The position numbers and the translations under genes are program-made. Of a stretch of 64,000 nucleotides of DNA, positions 52,528 to 62,414 are shown piece by piece. Position 1 is the stretch's first letter, and each line of letters opens with the position of its first letter. Under the pieces are notes generated by a model, which did not search any database, was not told the origin of the DNA, and saw only the letters and a program-made list of their open reading frames with translations. The DNA is from CBDBBY01 sp965205055 (lineage in GTDB: Bacteria; Pseudomonadota; Alphaproteobacteria; Rhodobacterales; Rhodobacteraceae): contig OZ242030.1 of assembly GCA_965205055.1 (NCBI GenBank), forward strand, positions 1,054,001 to 1,118,000. The letters run 5' to 3'.

Positions 52528-55367
52528 CAGGCTCTACCTTCATCGCGGGTTAGGAGAAATTCCTCGTGCGACAAGGAAACCCCGCTCGCATCACGTTTTT
52601 TGGTCATGGACTTGCCAACTAAAGCGACTAGGAGCTTTCGAAAGGTGGCATAGCCAAGGCGGAATTCGGCCTGATTGACCCGAAAATACTTCCACTTGTC
52701 GCCCGTGGCTGCGCTGGCGCGACGGCACCACTCCCGTATGGCGGCATCCTTCTCATCGGTACCTTCCCAGACGCGGCCTTTGGTCTCGATTACCCAGTTG
52801 ACGATATGACCATCCAGTTCGCGATGAACGGCTACCCAGTCCGGGCAATAGAGCCCGATGGCACCGCTTGGCTTCAGGTAATCGACACGGAACGATGCGC
52901 CCGAAGCCCCCTGTTCCGTTGTGCCTAACGCAGCGAAACGCAGAATGTCGTTGGCATTGTCTAGGAATTCCGCGAACTCGCGCTCGAAATCATTATAGGT
53001 GGCCACGTAGTTGAACACCGTTTTCTCTGCTTCAAGCGGTGGAAGGTTTCGCCTCCAGCCGAACGGCTTCGTCTCGGACAGAAAGAAATCCTGCTTGTCG
53101 AATTCGATCTTGTGGCGTTCAACAGTGAGTTCCGCGATCTTGCGAGCCAAGTACTTTGCGATTCCTTCCTTGATTTCCGGCCGTGCCAGATGAGAGCGGA
53201 GGGTATTATCGTTCAACTCGATCTTCCGACCGAAACAGTGATTCCTGATGTAATGGCGTATCATTGGGTACAACTCCGCAAAGCGGGCGGGCAGCCCCGC
53301 CTTCACGGCCACTAAATTGGTAATCGAGGCTAGGAGTTCCTCAATAAGCGGCGGGCTATCGGCTATACCGTCTTGATGCACTTCGATTCCGGTCTTGGCG
53401 AATTCCAGCTTCAGCTTGATCCGGAAACGCTCATCGAGCTCGAATAATGGTTCAAAGAGCCGCACGTCCAAATTCGACAGCTTTTGGTGATCGTGCCTAA
53501 GGCTTGGCTTGGTAATGGGGATGGCGATGTCGTACTCCAGCCGCTCAGTCACCGGTTCAATGATGATCGGCGGCGGCGGATTAGTATTCGTGCTTGCTAC
53601 ACCGATGCCTTCCGCCTCAAGTTGCTCGCGCAAAACTTTGAGCAAGTTGCGTGTGCCTAGCACCTCCAAGGTCTGCGTTCGGTCTGGGCTTACTTGCGTC
53701 ATCAGGCGCAAACCGCGACCGATCACCTGTTCCGGGAGGATCTCGGCCCGTGCGGCGAACGGCCGCAGCCCTAGCACCACCGTAACATTCCGCACATCCC
53801 ATCCCTCGCGGAGCATCATCACGCTGACAATAACCTTGATCCTGCTTTCCGCCCCGTCGATGTCCCGAGCCGCTTGCCGAGCTTTCTCGAGATCACCTTT
53901 CCTGATCTCACCCGTAGTGTCGGTGCGAATGACGAGCACCTCGGACCGCTGAAAGCCGAACTCCTCAGTCTTCCACAAATACTCGCCCAAAGCATCGGCG
54001 TAGACGTTCTTCTCCGCCATGATGAAGAGCACAGGCTTAGTGCCCAGCTTCTCGTATACCTTCCAATGCTCTTTCCAGCGCCGAACGGCGGCCTGCAGCC
54101 AGTAGCCGTACTTCTCGGCCACGTTGTCCCTGGTTATTCGATCCGGTGCTTCCGCAGGCTGATTCCGGTCGGTATCCCTAGTGACAATGATAGGAGCCTT
54201 TACGATTCGATCCTCCACAGCCTGTGCCAACGGGTAGTCCACGACGGTCCATGGAAAATACATGCCGTTCTGGTCCTTCGGTGTGGCGGAGAAGTCGAGC
54301 CAGGCACTGAGACCGTGCGGCAGTGCTTCGTGGATCGCGAGAAGCGACTTGTTCCAAGCAAGATCGTCGTCGTGGACGTGGTGCGCTTCGTCGTTCAGTA
54401 CAACTAAATCCTTTAGTAACTTCACTCGTTCCAAAATAGAGTGCTGACCGGGCGACGCAAAATCTGGCGATTGTTTCCTGCCTAGAGGCGTTTCAACGGC
54501 GTTTTCCGGAGACTTCTCCACTTCGCGCGACTCGCAGAGTTGATGAACGTTGGTAAGAAAGAGATTCCCCGACGAACCCGGCTCGGTAACATCCCCTCGG
54601 AGGATTACTTTCTGCGAGAATCCAGATCGCCACTCCGGCGGAACCAGCGGAAGCCGATGAAATATCCTATTATTCGCGAAGTCTTTCTCCAACCGTTGAT
54701 GGACGATGACATTGGGCGCCACGATGAGAAAATTCATCGACAGATCCGATCTGGAGACATGCTGCTTATGAAGGCGGGACCAGACGACCGCCATCGCCAT
54801 CGCCCAAGTCTTGCCCGAGCCGGTTGCCATCTTGAAGGCGAAGCGGCGCAGGTTCTCGGGCGGCAGGTCCTGCACGCACGCGTCTCCAAGCTCCGGGATA
54901 TAGCGGCAAAGCTGGCGCTTGCCATCCATCAAGGTCTGGAACCTGATGTTTTCCGAGCCGATATCCCTCTGATTATTCGTTGCATAATTCTTGATAAGTG
55001 CTTTGGCATCGCGCTGACGGGCGATTTCCACCAGCCAAACCAACGTTTCAATCACTTCACGTTGGCAGAAGTAGTAACGGAACGGTACGTCGAAGCCGCG
55101 GACTTCGTGATCTTCCTCGAACCAGTATTCGAACAACCGGCGGGTAACTGCGGATACACCCTGATAGCCGCCGTTACGCCAAGCACTCACCGCACTGCGA
55201 ATCTCCGGCACCAACAGTAGCTTACTCGGCCGCCGACCGGAAACGTCTTCGCGCCAACCGGTCGGCGCGCCGTCATCCTTGACCAAGTGAGAAACGGGTG
55301 GCTCCCACGGTCGGCGGTCGGGAATTCTCGGCAGATCCTTGTCGTAGTCGATGAGGGCTTGTGCCAT
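52527..55367 (-). CDS. res: Type III restriction enzyme, Res subunit
   Basis: 946 residues with superfamily-2 helicase motifs: I in FKMATGSGKTWA, II in LNDEAHHVH, III in DFSATP, V-VI region ending LPEQVIGRGLRL. A C-terminal PD-(D/E)xK nuclease is visible as PDWVAV followed by WVIETKGR. In type III systems Res cleaves DNA only in complex with the Mod methyltransferase. Here Mod is truncated, so activity is doubtful. ATG is 75 bases after the mod frame. Confidence 0.9.
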   Translation of the reverse strand: MAQALIDYDKDLPRIPDRRPWEPPVSHLVKDDGAPTGWREDVSGRRPSKLLLVPEIRSAVSAWRNGGYQGVSAVTRRLFEYWFEEDHEVRGFDVPFRYYFCQREVIETLVWLVEIARQRDAKALIKNYATNNQRDIGSENIRFQTLMDGKRQLCRYIPELGDACVQDLPPENLRRFAFKMATGSGKTWAMAMAVVWSRLHKQHVSRSDLSMNFLIVAPNVIVHQRLEKDFANNRIFHRLPLVPPEWRSGFSQKVILRGDVTEPGSSGNLFLTNVHQLCESREVEKSPENAVETPLGRKQSPDFASPGQHSILERVKLLKDLVVLNDEAHHVHDDDLAWNKSLLAIHEALPHGLSAWLDFSATPKDQNGMYFPWTVVDYPLAQAVEDRIVKAPIIVTRDTDRNQPAEAPDRITRDNVAEKYGYWLQAAVRRWKEHWKVYEKLGTKPVLFIMAEKNVYADALGEYLWKTEEFGFQRSEVLVIRTDTTGEIRKGDLEKARQAARDIDGAESRIKVIVSVMMLREGWDVRNVTVVLGLRPFAARAEILPEQVIGRGLRLMTQVSPDRTQTLEVLGTRNLLKVLREQLEAEGIGVASTNTNPPPPIIIEPVTERLEYDIAIPITKPSLRHDHQKLSNLDVRLFEPLFELDERFRIKLKLEFAKTGIEVHQDGIADSPPLIEELLASITNLVAVKAGLPARFAELYPMIRHYIRNHCFGRKIELNDNTLRSHLARPEIKEGIAKYLARKIAELTVERHKIEFDKQDFFLSETKPFGWRRNLPPLEAEKTVFNYVATYNDFEREFAEFLDNANDILRFAALGTTEQGASGASFRVDYLKPSGAIGLYCPDWVAVHRELDGHIVNWVIETKGRVWEGTDEKDAAIREWCRRASAATGDKWKYFRVNQAEFRLGYATFRKLLVALVGKSMTKKRDASGVSLSHEEFLLTRDEGRA

Positions 55368-55441
55368 GGTTAAATCGCCTTTCCGTTAAGGACGACAGCT
55401 TTTTCAAACATTGCCGGGTTTTGGATGGTGTGCCCGGTCGG

Positions 55442-55954
55442 TTACCAGAAACTGCCTGATGCGTTCGACGAACTCTTGCGCTCGCCCAAATTCGGGCTGG
55501 AACTCCCCGGCAGTGAAACGGAAATCCACGTCCACGTATCACGATACGCCATTTCTGCGATAATCGACTGCCCTTTTCCGATTGTCTCTCCACCGCTACC
55601 AACTTGGGAAGTAAACGAAAAATCTGCTCCTGCAGCAAACGGCGGATCAATATGGATCAAATCAATCTTTCCGGCGAATTTCTCTAGCAGAGATCCCATA
55701 ATCAGCAAGTTGTCGCCCCAAATAAGCTTGTTCATCCAACCTTCCTCGAAGGTGTCGCCATCGTTACCCTTGTATACGTCGAACAACGACCTCCACAGAT
55801 TACCCTTCTTCGCCTCGCGCGTCGCACGGCTTTCGTTTACGGTCTTGGTAATCTGGAACGGAAGATTGGCTCGTGGCACTTCCTTGCGCGTTCCGTCTTC
55901 ATTAAATTTGTCGGGCCAGATCAGTTCGATCTTTGCGACTTCGATCTTCGGCAT
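55442..55954 (-). pseudogene. mod: Type III DNA methyltransferase (Mod), truncated after motif IV
   Basis: 170 codons. The N-terminus MPKIEVAKIELIWPDKFNEDG, the segment NKLIWGDNLLIMGSLLEKF and catalytic motif IV IHIDPPF are typical beta-class Mod. The family continues from AYRDTWG for several hundred residues with target recognition and AdoMet-binding motif I; here it breaks off after AYRDTW at a tandem ACGTGGACGTGG. The bases after the junction read in another frame DFRFTAGEFQPEFGRAQEF, perhaps the end of Mod or of a lost gene. A large internal deletion is the simplest explanation. Confidence 0.8.
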
Positions 55955-56399
55955 TTTAGGGCATCTCCGACTCGGTTCAAATACACGTTTCCCGCGGTGT
56001 CGGGCAGATTTTCTGGCTCATTCCGCTCGAATCACTGCCTCAGTGCGGAAGAATCCACGAAATTCGTCACGGCTCATCTCTGGGGTGCCGCACCTTGAGA
56101 CCAGCGGAAGCCATCATTGAACTGCACTGGTTTGGCATCGCATCCCTAAACCCGGATCGTGAGTGTTCTGTCAACTGCCTCAATCAGCACCTCCGCCGGG
56201 AGATCGCGCTGGCGGACGACATCTTGGATGCGAGTGCGCCGGGCATCGATGTTCCGAATGCCGTGTACGACGACGCGCAAGCTTTGAAGTATCTTCGTGA
56301 CAAAAGCGTTCGCGAAGGCGAGGAGGTTACCTACGAATGATGAAAAGTGGCCAACCTTGAAATCAAGCACCGTGTCATCGCCCTGTAAGGTGAAGATTT
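55955..56399. other. Intergenic region, unclassified
   Basis: Frames on both strands (plus 56095-56340, 81 residues; minus 56146 to about 56400) are open but resemble no known family, and neither has a convincing ribosome binding site. Confidence 0.35.
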
Positions 56400-56770
56400 C
56401 GAGAGTAGCAGGAATCGTGCCGGCAGCACTTAGAATCGCCGGTTTCGCCGCCGACACCCTCGATCCTGATGGAGTTTTCCGGTGGCATTCAGAGGCGCGC
56501 AACGTTGCGCCCCCGGACAAGCTTAAGATCAATGCGCGTCGGCTGCTCTTCAAGATCACGTGGATCTTCGTTCTCCATCCGCCGCAAGATTTGCCGATGC
56601 TTTGCGGCCCGATTTCTGTGTCCCGACACCGACTGGGCGTAATTTGACGCCGTTGCTGGCAAGGCCAATGCATTCCACATCATCGTCGATCACATGCCGC
56701 GCCCGAAGCGCGGCGAACAGCCGGTCAAGCACACCGTTGCGGGCTGAGCGACGAAACCGGACGCAGACCG
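56400..56770 (-). pseudogene. IS5-family transposase remnant with frameshifts
   Basis: Read on the minus strand: NGVLDRLFAALRARHVIDDDVECIGLASNGVKLRPVG in one frame, then GPQSIGKSCGGWRTKIHVI and ALILSLSGG in the next. This is the middle part of an IS5-family transposase (RLFxAL, the DxTxVK strand with its catalytic Asp lost, IGRSRGGxTTKIH). It is a different element from the intact one at 10.7 kb. Ends not visible. Confidence 0.65.
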
Positions 56771-56980
56771 CAAACCAATATCAGAAGCGCTTTAGCGGCG
56801 GCATTCCCGCCGGACTGTGTATGGCGGACTTGAGCGAACGCCTTACCGCTGGCTTCTGCAGGCAGGAGCGTTTTCCCGCTAGCATCGATTGTCGGCATTT
56901 TCATGGCGATTTCACTGCCATTCGCTTTTCCATAGGTGGATATCACTCTAAATTCAGTCCGTCTTTTGGACCGGCGCATG

Positions 56981-57712
56981 TCATTGCTCAAAGTTGAGCC
57001 GTTTTCCAAGCCAATCGACAAAAAGGTACAGTGCGACTGCCAGCAAGCCAAGGACAATCAACGCCGCGAACATGAGATCAATCTTTGCCCGCCCATTCGC
57101 GAGGAGCATCAAGTATCCCAAGCCTCGCGACGCTCCGACCCACTCCCCGATCACTGCGCCGATCGGGGCGTAAACGGCCGCCAAGCGCAAGCCCGAAGCA
57201 AGCGCCGGCAAAGCGGAAGGCATTCGAATCCTCAACAGCACCCTGATCCTGTTTGCGCCCATGGTCTCGGCAAGGTCGAGGTAGCCCTTCGGCGTATTCA
57301 TCAGCCCGTCGAAGAACGCCGAGGTGACCGGAAAGTAAATGATCAGAACGGCCATGGCGATTTTGGAAAGCAGCCCGTAGCCGAGCCAGAGCGTAAGGAT
57401 GGGAGCAAGCGCAAAAACCGGAACCGCCTGCGAAAACACCAAGATCGGCCGGATGTACGCTCGCGCCGTGGCTGAGTACGCCAAGTGCACCGCCGTGCAA
57501 ATCCCGAGGACAGTGCCTGCGAGAATTCCGATCAGGACTTCAATGAGCGTCACCCAGGCATGCTCGACGATGAGCAGCCTGCTCGCCCAAAGCTCGTCCA
57601 GCACGCTGAGCGGCGGCGGCAGTATGAACTCCGGAAGCCCCGAAATCGTGACGACGCCCTGCCATATTGCGATCAGCAGAACGGTCGCAACCGCGGCATT
57701 CCGCACAGGCAT
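56981..57712 (-). CDS. thiX: Thiamine-precursor ABC transporter permease (ThiX)
   Basis: 243 residues, about six membrane helices, with the coupling loop DLAETMGANRIRVLLRIRMPSALPALASGLRLAA. Opens with ILPPPLSVLDELWA, typical of the ThiX/SsuC permeases. Last gene of the thiamine operon; its ATG lies in the stop of the ATPase gene (shared base 57712). Together with ThiY and ThiZ it should import hydroxymethylpyrimidine-type thiamine fragments. Confidence 0.9.
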   Translation of the reverse strand: MPVRNAAVATVLLIAIWQGVVTISGLPEFILPPPLSVLDELWASRLLIVEHAWVTLIEVLIGILAGTVLGICTAVHLAYSATARAYIRPILVFSQAVPVFALAPILTLWLGYGLLSKIAMAVLIIYFPVTSAFFDGLMNTPKGYLDLAETMGANRIRVLLRIRMPSALPALASGLRLAAVYAPIGAVIGEWVGASRGLGYLMLLANGRAKIDLMFAALIVLGLLAVALYLFVDWLGKRLNFEQ

Positions 57713-58440
57713 CAGCCGTTCTCCAGCAACTGCTTGTAGAGTCTGCCTTGAAACTCAAGCATTCTTGGATCGTCGACGGCGCGCGGTATGTTCCCGTCCG
57801 GTCGGCCGATAGAAACCATCCCGCTTCGCTTAAACAAGTAAATCGTCTCGCCTATGCGGGCGGCTTCCGCTGGATCGTGCGTAATTTGCAGAACAGTCCG
57901 CTCCGAAAGCAGTTCAACGGCGAGATTTTGCATTTCGGTCCGCGTTTTGGCGTCAAGCGCGGAAAACGGCTCATCGAGCAGAATGACGGGGCGGTCTTCC
58001 ATCAGGGTCCGCGCAAGCGCAACGCGCTGCCGTTGTCCGCCCGAGAGCTGGCTCGGACGCTTCTCTGCATGGCCGGACAAACCGACGTGAGCAATCAGCT
58101 TATTCGCTCTGGCCCAGTCAGGCTTGCCGCCCCTCAATCGGGTTCCGACCACTACGTTTTCCGCAACGCTGGACCACGGCAAAAGCAGATCGCTTTGCGC
58201 CATATATGCGATTCTGCCGGCGATCGGACGGCTGTCCGAGGCCGAAATTGTACCCCTGAACTCGACATGCGTCTTCAAGCCGGCGACGAGTCTCAGCAAA
58301 GTGGTCTTGCCTACTCCGGAAGGCCCCAATAGGCATGTCCAGCGCCCCGCCGCGACGGACATGGCAATCTGTGGAAGCGGCTCTATTCCTGCGACGGGTT
58401 TCGTGCCGCCGTGGATTTCGATGCCCAGATTCTGTCTCAA
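57712..58440 (-). CDS. thiZ: Thiamine-precursor ABC transporter ATPase (ThiZ)
   Basis: 242 residues. Walker A GPSGVGKTT, Q-loop MAQSDLLLPW, signature LSGGQRQRVALAR, Walker B VILLDEPFSALD, switch His in ITHDPAE. The frame is open a further 66 codons upstream, but that part lies inside tenA; the natural start is a TTG at 58440 overlapping the tenA stop as TTGA. This gives a normal family length and translational coupling. Confidence 0.88.
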   Translation of the reverse strand: MRQNLGIEIHGGTKPVAGIEPLPQIAMSVAAGRWTCLLGPSGVGKTTLLRLVAGLKTHVEFRGTISASDSRPIAGRIAYMAQSDLLLPWSSVAENVVVGTRLRGGKPDWARANKLIAHVGLSGHAEKRPSQLSGGQRQRVALARTLMEDRPVILLDEPFSALDAKTRTEMQNLAVELLSERTVLQITHDPAEAARIGETIYLFKRSGMVSIGRPDGNIPRAVDDPRMLEFQGRLYKQLLENG

Positions 58441-59123
58441 GGCCAGCGGAGCGCCATGCCCCAAAACCCTATCTCCAAGCGCGTGGCGATACGGAATCGG
58501 TTGCATAGCTGAGCCCAGCGAGGCGTTTCGACGCAATCCGCGCCCAGCCTCCGGGTGAGCGCGCCGTCCACAAGAGCGCCGACCTCTTTGCAGCCGTCTT
58601 GATATTCGCGGCCTGCGTAGGTCTTTATCCAATCGCAATAGCGATCCGAGCTTCTTTCAGATTCGAGACGCAAGCCGATTTCACCGTATCCGAATATGCA
58701 CGGAGCTAGGGCCGCCATCAGATCAAGAAAGTCGCCTGAATGACCGGCATCCAGCACATATCGAGTATAGGCGAGATTCTCGACTTCCTCCTCGGTCGCA
58801 TGCAACTGCTCCGCGCTGATGCCGACGGCGGCGCAGGTTTCGATATGCAGGTGCATTTCGTGGTTGACCAAAGCATTGACCGTTGATGCGGCGGACCTCA
58901 TTTCGTCCAAGGTTTCCGATTTGACGATCGCCAATGCCCATGCGCGGGAGAAATGCACCAGAAAGATGTAATCCTGACGCAGGTATTTCAGGAAATTTTC
59001 CTCGGGCAAGCTCCCATCGCGCAGCGCTTCGACAAATCGGTGCCCTACGAAATCCTCCCAATCGGAGGCTGCGAACGATTTCCATCGTGCAAAAGCGGAT
59101 CCGTATCCAGCTGGCGACGTCAT
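58437..59123 (-). CDS. tenA: TenA-family thiaminase II / aminopyrimidine aminohydrolase
   Basis: 228 residues, all-helical TenA fold. Signatures: FLKYLRQDYIFLVHFSRAWA, the catalytic-type Cys in ALAPCIFGYGEIG and the final aromatic TRLEIGFWGMA. TenA recycles degraded thiamine by hydrolysing aminomethyl-pyrimidine to hydroxymethyl-pyrimidine. Location between thiY and thiZ fits salvage of imported breakdown products. Its ATG overlaps the stop of thiY by four bases. Confidence 0.92.
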   Translation of the reverse strand: MTSPAGYGSAFARWKSFAASDWEDFVGHRFVEALRDGSLPEENFLKYLRQDYIFLVHFSRAWALAIVKSETLDEMRSAASTVNALVNHEMHLHIETCAAVGISAEQLHATEEEVENLAYTRYVLDAGHSGDFLDLMAALAPCIFGYGEIGLRLESERSSDRYCDWIKTYAGREYQDGCKEVGALVDGALTRRLGADCVETPRWAQLCNRFRIATRLEIGFWGMALRWP

Positions 59124-60058
59124 CGATCCGTCACATCTATCGCAATCAGATCGCTGTCGTTGACGGAAGGAATAAGTCCGGCCTCGAACAGAAAACGCTC
59201 GAACCGATCATACCTGCCTGCGTCCAAAGACGCGGGGCGAAGCGCAAATCTGGAAATCGTGTCTGTCCAAGCCATCCTGTTGAGATCGTCTTCCAGTTCC
59301 GGCGCTGTCGACGAGAAGATTTGCCAGCTTTCGTCCGGATGGTTGACTATGTACTGGGTGGCCTTCTCGACCGCCGAAAGAAACCGCTCAATAATCTCAG
59401 CGTCCATCGTCTCGGGGTTCGCGACGTAAATCAACTCGTCGTAAGGCGGCAAGCCTTCCTCTTCCAAGTAATAGCAACGGCCTGGAACGCCGCTGAGTTC
59501 CATCTGGTTCAGTTCGAAATTCCTGTAAGCGCCAATCACCGCATCGACTTGGTTCGACATCAGGGAAGGAGAAAGCGACCAGTTCACGTTGACAAGCTCA
59601 ACGTCGTCCAATGACATTTCATGGCGCGCCAGAATGGCTTCCAACAACGCCTCTTCGACGCCCGCCACTGAAAAACCGACTTTTCGGCCCCGCAAATCGG
59701 GAATCGAATCGACTGTCCCGTCATCGCGCACGAGCAGGCAGTTCAACGGCGTGGCAATCAGAGTGCCGACGCGAACCAGCGGGAGACCCTCATGCGTCTG
59801 CAGATGCAGTTGGGGCTGATAGGATATTGCCAAATCGGCCTTTCCCGCTGCCGCAAGCTTCGGAGGGTCCGCGGGATCAGCTGGGGGGATTATCTCCACC
59901 TCCAGCCCATGTTCCAAGAAATAACCGTTTTCTTCCGCGATGATTATCGGTCCGTGATCCGGGTTTACGAACCAGTCAAGGACAAGAGTCAAATTGTCGG
60001 ACGCCGAAACGCTCGCCGTCCAGAATCCAAAAATGCAAGCCAATGCCAAACGCTTCAT
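59120..60058 (-). CDS. thiY: Thiamine-precursor ABC transporter binding protein (ThiY, NMT1/THI5-like)
   Basis: 312 residues with a signal peptide (about 1-19). LTLVLDWFVNPDHGPIIIAEENGYF at the mature N-terminus and LAAAGKADLAISYQPQL are hallmark NMT1/THI5 stretches, closer to ThiY than the binding protein at 31.3 kb. It binds N-formyl-aminomethylpyrimidine or related pyrimidines in the periplasm. The start overlaps the thiF stop by four bases. Confidence 0.9.
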   Translation of the reverse strand: MKRLALACIFGFWTASVSASDNLTLVLDWFVNPDHGPIIIAEENGYFLEHGLEVEIIPPADPADPPKLAAAGKADLAISYQPQLHLQTHEGLPLVRVGTLIATPLNCLLVRDDGTVDSIPDLRGRKVGFSVAGVEEALLEAILARHEMSLDDVELVNVNWSLSPSLMSNQVDAVIGAYRNFELNQMELSGVPGRCYYLEEEGLPPYDELIYVANPETMDAEIIERFLSAVEKATQYIVNHPDESWQIFSSTAPELEDDLNRMAWTDTISRFALRPASLDAGRYDRFERFLFEAGLIPSVNDSDLIAIDVTDR

Positions 60059-61050
60059 GCCGTGTTCCTTTCGTTTGTTTCCTGTCCCATTGCGACCAAG
60101 GCGATTTCACCGCTCCAATTCGGACGTAATCGCTCCGCCGCTTTCCAAGCCCTGAACCCGGTTCGGCAGCAAAGTACGAGCCGCTTTGATGGTTCGAGCG
60201 AAGTTTCCAGTTGCTCGACTTTGTCGAGCGTGCTCCGAATTGCGCCGGGAACCATGAGTTCCGGCGCTTCATCCCTCCCTCTCAAATCGACGACAGTATC
60301 GTTGCGCTCGACAGTTTCCGGGGAGATGAATTGAAATTGCTTCTCAGTCGGCTCAGGGGCCGACCCGAAGCGGAGTTCGCTGAATCGCAGTTCACGACCA
60401 TCGAACCGCATAAGTTTGCCGAGAGGCGACGGCTCCAGATCCAGCGACACGGCAAGCGCCATATGCGCCTGCAAGCAGCCGATCATGCCGACGACGGGAC
60501 CAAGCACTCCAGCGTCGGCGCAATTGATTCCTTGATCCGGGAGTGAAGGAAAGACCGCCCGCACCGACGGAGCTCCGCCGCAGAACCCGCCCGCGTATCC
60601 CGCAAATCCGACGGCAGATGCGGAAATGAGCGGCAATCCCTGCTCAAAGCATGCGTCGGAAAGCATATAAGTGACCGCAAAGCTGTCGGCGCAATCAAGC
60701 ACCACGTCGGCCTGACCCAGCAGTTGCTTCGCACTCAATGGATCAAGCTGATTCGGAACGATCTCCACCCTTACGCTTCCGTTGTAGGTGCGCAGAGAGT
60801 CGGCTGCCGCTTCAACCTTGAGCCTGCCGACATCCGCTTCCTTGAAAAGCGGCTGCCGGTGCAGATTCGACAATTCGACGAAATCGGGATCGACCAATAT
60901 CAAGTTCCCGACCCCCGCTCCGGCGAGATAGGGCAGAACGGCGGAACCAAGACCGCCAGCACCGACGACCAGCATCCGCGATTCGGCCAACCGCAATTGA
61001 CCAGCAGTGCCCACCTCGGGGAGCATGACCTGCCGAACATAGCGATTCAT
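60055..61050 (-). CDS. thiF: Sulfur-carrier adenylyltransferase ThiF with C-terminal rhodanese domain
   Basis: 331 residues from the ATG that overlaps the thiE stop. An E1-like domain carries VVGAGGLGSAVLPYLAGAGVG, DPDFVELSNLHRQ and DCADSFAV. A C-terminal rhodanese-like domain (about 255-325) has the Cys pair in LVLCCRTGFRA. It adenylates the ThiS C-terminus and probably helps load sulfur. The CxxC zinc ligands of some ThiF/MoeB proteins are not evident. A longer frame upstream lies inside thiE. Confidence 0.9.
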   Translation of the reverse strand: MNRYVRQVMLPEVGTAGQLRLAESRMLVVGAGGLGSAVLPYLAGAGVGNLILVDPDFVELSNLHRQPLFKEADVGRLKVEAAADSLRTYNGSVRVEIVPNQLDPLSAKQLLGQADVVLDCADSFAVTYMLSDACFEQGLPLISASAVGFAGYAGGFCGGAPSVRAVFPSLPDQGINCADAGVLGPVVGMIGCLQAHMALAVSLDLEPSPLGKLMRFDGRELRFSELRFGSAPEPTEKQFQFISPETVERNDTVVDLRGRDEAPELMVPGAIRSTLDKVEQLETSLEPSKRLVLCCRTGFRAWKAAERLRPNWSGEIALVAMGQETNERNTA

Positions 61051-61643
61051 CGGGTTGCGCCGACCCATTGCGCAACCCGCGCTTCCGGCGAATTGTTCAA
61101 AGTTATGTCCGTTACTGCCGATACGATGTCCGCGCCGGCCTCGAACGCGCCGGAGCAATTCTCGACGGTCATTCCCCCGATCGCCACCAAGGGCCGGTTG
61201 CCGACCAATTGCTTCCACTCGGCAAGCTTGGCGACGCCCTGAGCATCCCACTTCATCTTCTTCAGTATTGTCGGGTAGATCGGGCCCAGCGCGACGTAAT
61301 CCGGGTCGAAATCCAAAGCGCGGTCAAGTTCATCACGGCTGTGGGTGCTGACTCCCAAGCGAATTCCGCGGCGACGGACCGCTGGAACATCCGCATCATC
61401 CAGATCCTCCTGTCCCAAATGAATGAACGAACATCCCGAATCGATTGCGATTTCCCAGTAGTCGTTCAGTATCAGCAATGCATCGTGCTTGAGGCAAACG
61501 GCCTTGGCCGTCTCTACTTCTTTGCGGATTTCCTCATTGCTTCGATCCTTTATCCTCAGCTGAATCGTCTTTATGCCGGACGGAAGAAGTCTTCGCAGCC
61601 AATCCGCAGAGTCGAATATCGGGTAAAAGCGATCAAGCTTCAT
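61047..61643 (-). CDS. thiE: Thiamine-phosphate synthase
   Basis: 198 residues, a TIM barrel. Key stretches: TIQLRIKDRS (pyrophosphate binding), LILNDYWEIA, FIHLGQEDL, GVSTHSRDEL, YVALGPIYPT and LVAIGGMT. Joins the pyrimidine pyrophosphate and thiazole phosphate. Overlaps both neighbours by four bases. Confidence 0.93.
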   Translation of the reverse strand: MKLDRFYPIFDSADWLRRLLPSGIKTIQLRIKDRSNEEIRKEVETAKAVCLKHDALLILNDYWEIAIDSGCSFIHLGQEDLDDADVPAVRRRGIRLGVSTHSRDELDRALDFDPDYVALGPIYPTILKKMKWDAQGVAKLAEWKQLVGNRPLVAIGGMTVENCSGAFEAGADIVSAVTDITLNNSPEARVAQWVGATR

Positions 61644-62413
61644 CCGAGGAATGCCTTTCCCAAGATCGGCGTGGACGGCGCAGCCATGTCTCGCGGCTCC
61701 ATAGGAGTCGACTCATGCGCCTTCCTGCCGGCAGTTGCGGCTTGGACGAAAGCGCAGGCCATCCCGGCGGGATCGCCGGCGCGCGCAACTGCGGTATTGA
61801 CCAAAATGCCGTCGCAACCGAGTTCCATGACCTTGGCCGCGTGCGACGGGACTCCAAGACCGGCATCCACGATAAGAGGCATGTCGGGAAAGCGCGCGCG
61901 GAGCGCCCTAAGTCCGTATTCGTTGTTCAAACCGAGTCCCGTGCCGATTGGAGCACCCCAAGGCATCAAGACTTTGCAGCCCGCCGCAACCAGCCTTTCC
62001 GCGACCGAAAGGTCCTCCGTAGTGTAGGGAAACACCTCGAACCCCTCGCCGCATAGGGTTTCAGCGGCTTCGACAAGGCCGAAAACGTCCGGCTGGAGCG
62101 TGTCGTTGTCGTTAATGACTTCCAGCTTTATCCAATCGGTGCCGAACAATTCGCGGGCCATCCGGGCCGTCGTGACGGCTTCCCGTGCAGTGTTGCATCC
62201 CGCGGTGTTCGGAAGAATGCGCACTCCCAATCCTTTGATCAAATTCCAGAAATCGCTGCCTCCGCTCCCCGCCCCGGATTCGCGCCGCAACGAGACCGTC
62301 GCAACTTCGGCGCCCGACTCTTCAAACGCCTTCGCCATCACGGCCGGCGACGGGTATTGGGCGGTTCCGAGCAGCAACGGATTGCTCAATACCGTACCGT
62401 AAAGAGGCTTCAT
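61640..62413 (-). CDS. thiG: Thiazole synthase
   Basis: 257 residues. LLLGTAQYPSP, GCNTAREAVTTARMARE, the Schiff-base region WIKLEVINDN with its lysine and LQPDV, MPWGAPIGTGLGL and DAGLGVPSHAAKVMELG are all present. It makes the thiazole ring from DXP, dehydroglycine and ThiS thiocarboxylate. The ATG lies one base after the thiS stop; the longer frame upstream is inside thiS. Confidence 0.95.
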   Translation of the reverse strand: MKPLYGTVLSNPLLLGTAQYPSPAVMAKAFEESGAEVATVSLRRESGAGSGGSDFWNLIKGLGVRILPNTAGCNTAREAVTTARMARELFGTDWIKLEVINDNDTLQPDVFGLVEAAETLCGEGFEVFPYTTEDLSVAERLVAAGCKVLMPWGAPIGTGLGLNNEYGLRALRARFPDMPLIVDAGLGVPSHAAKVMELGCDGILVNTAVARAGDPAGMACAFVQAATAGRKAHESTPMEPRDMAAPSTPILGKAFLG

Positions 62414-62414
62414 G

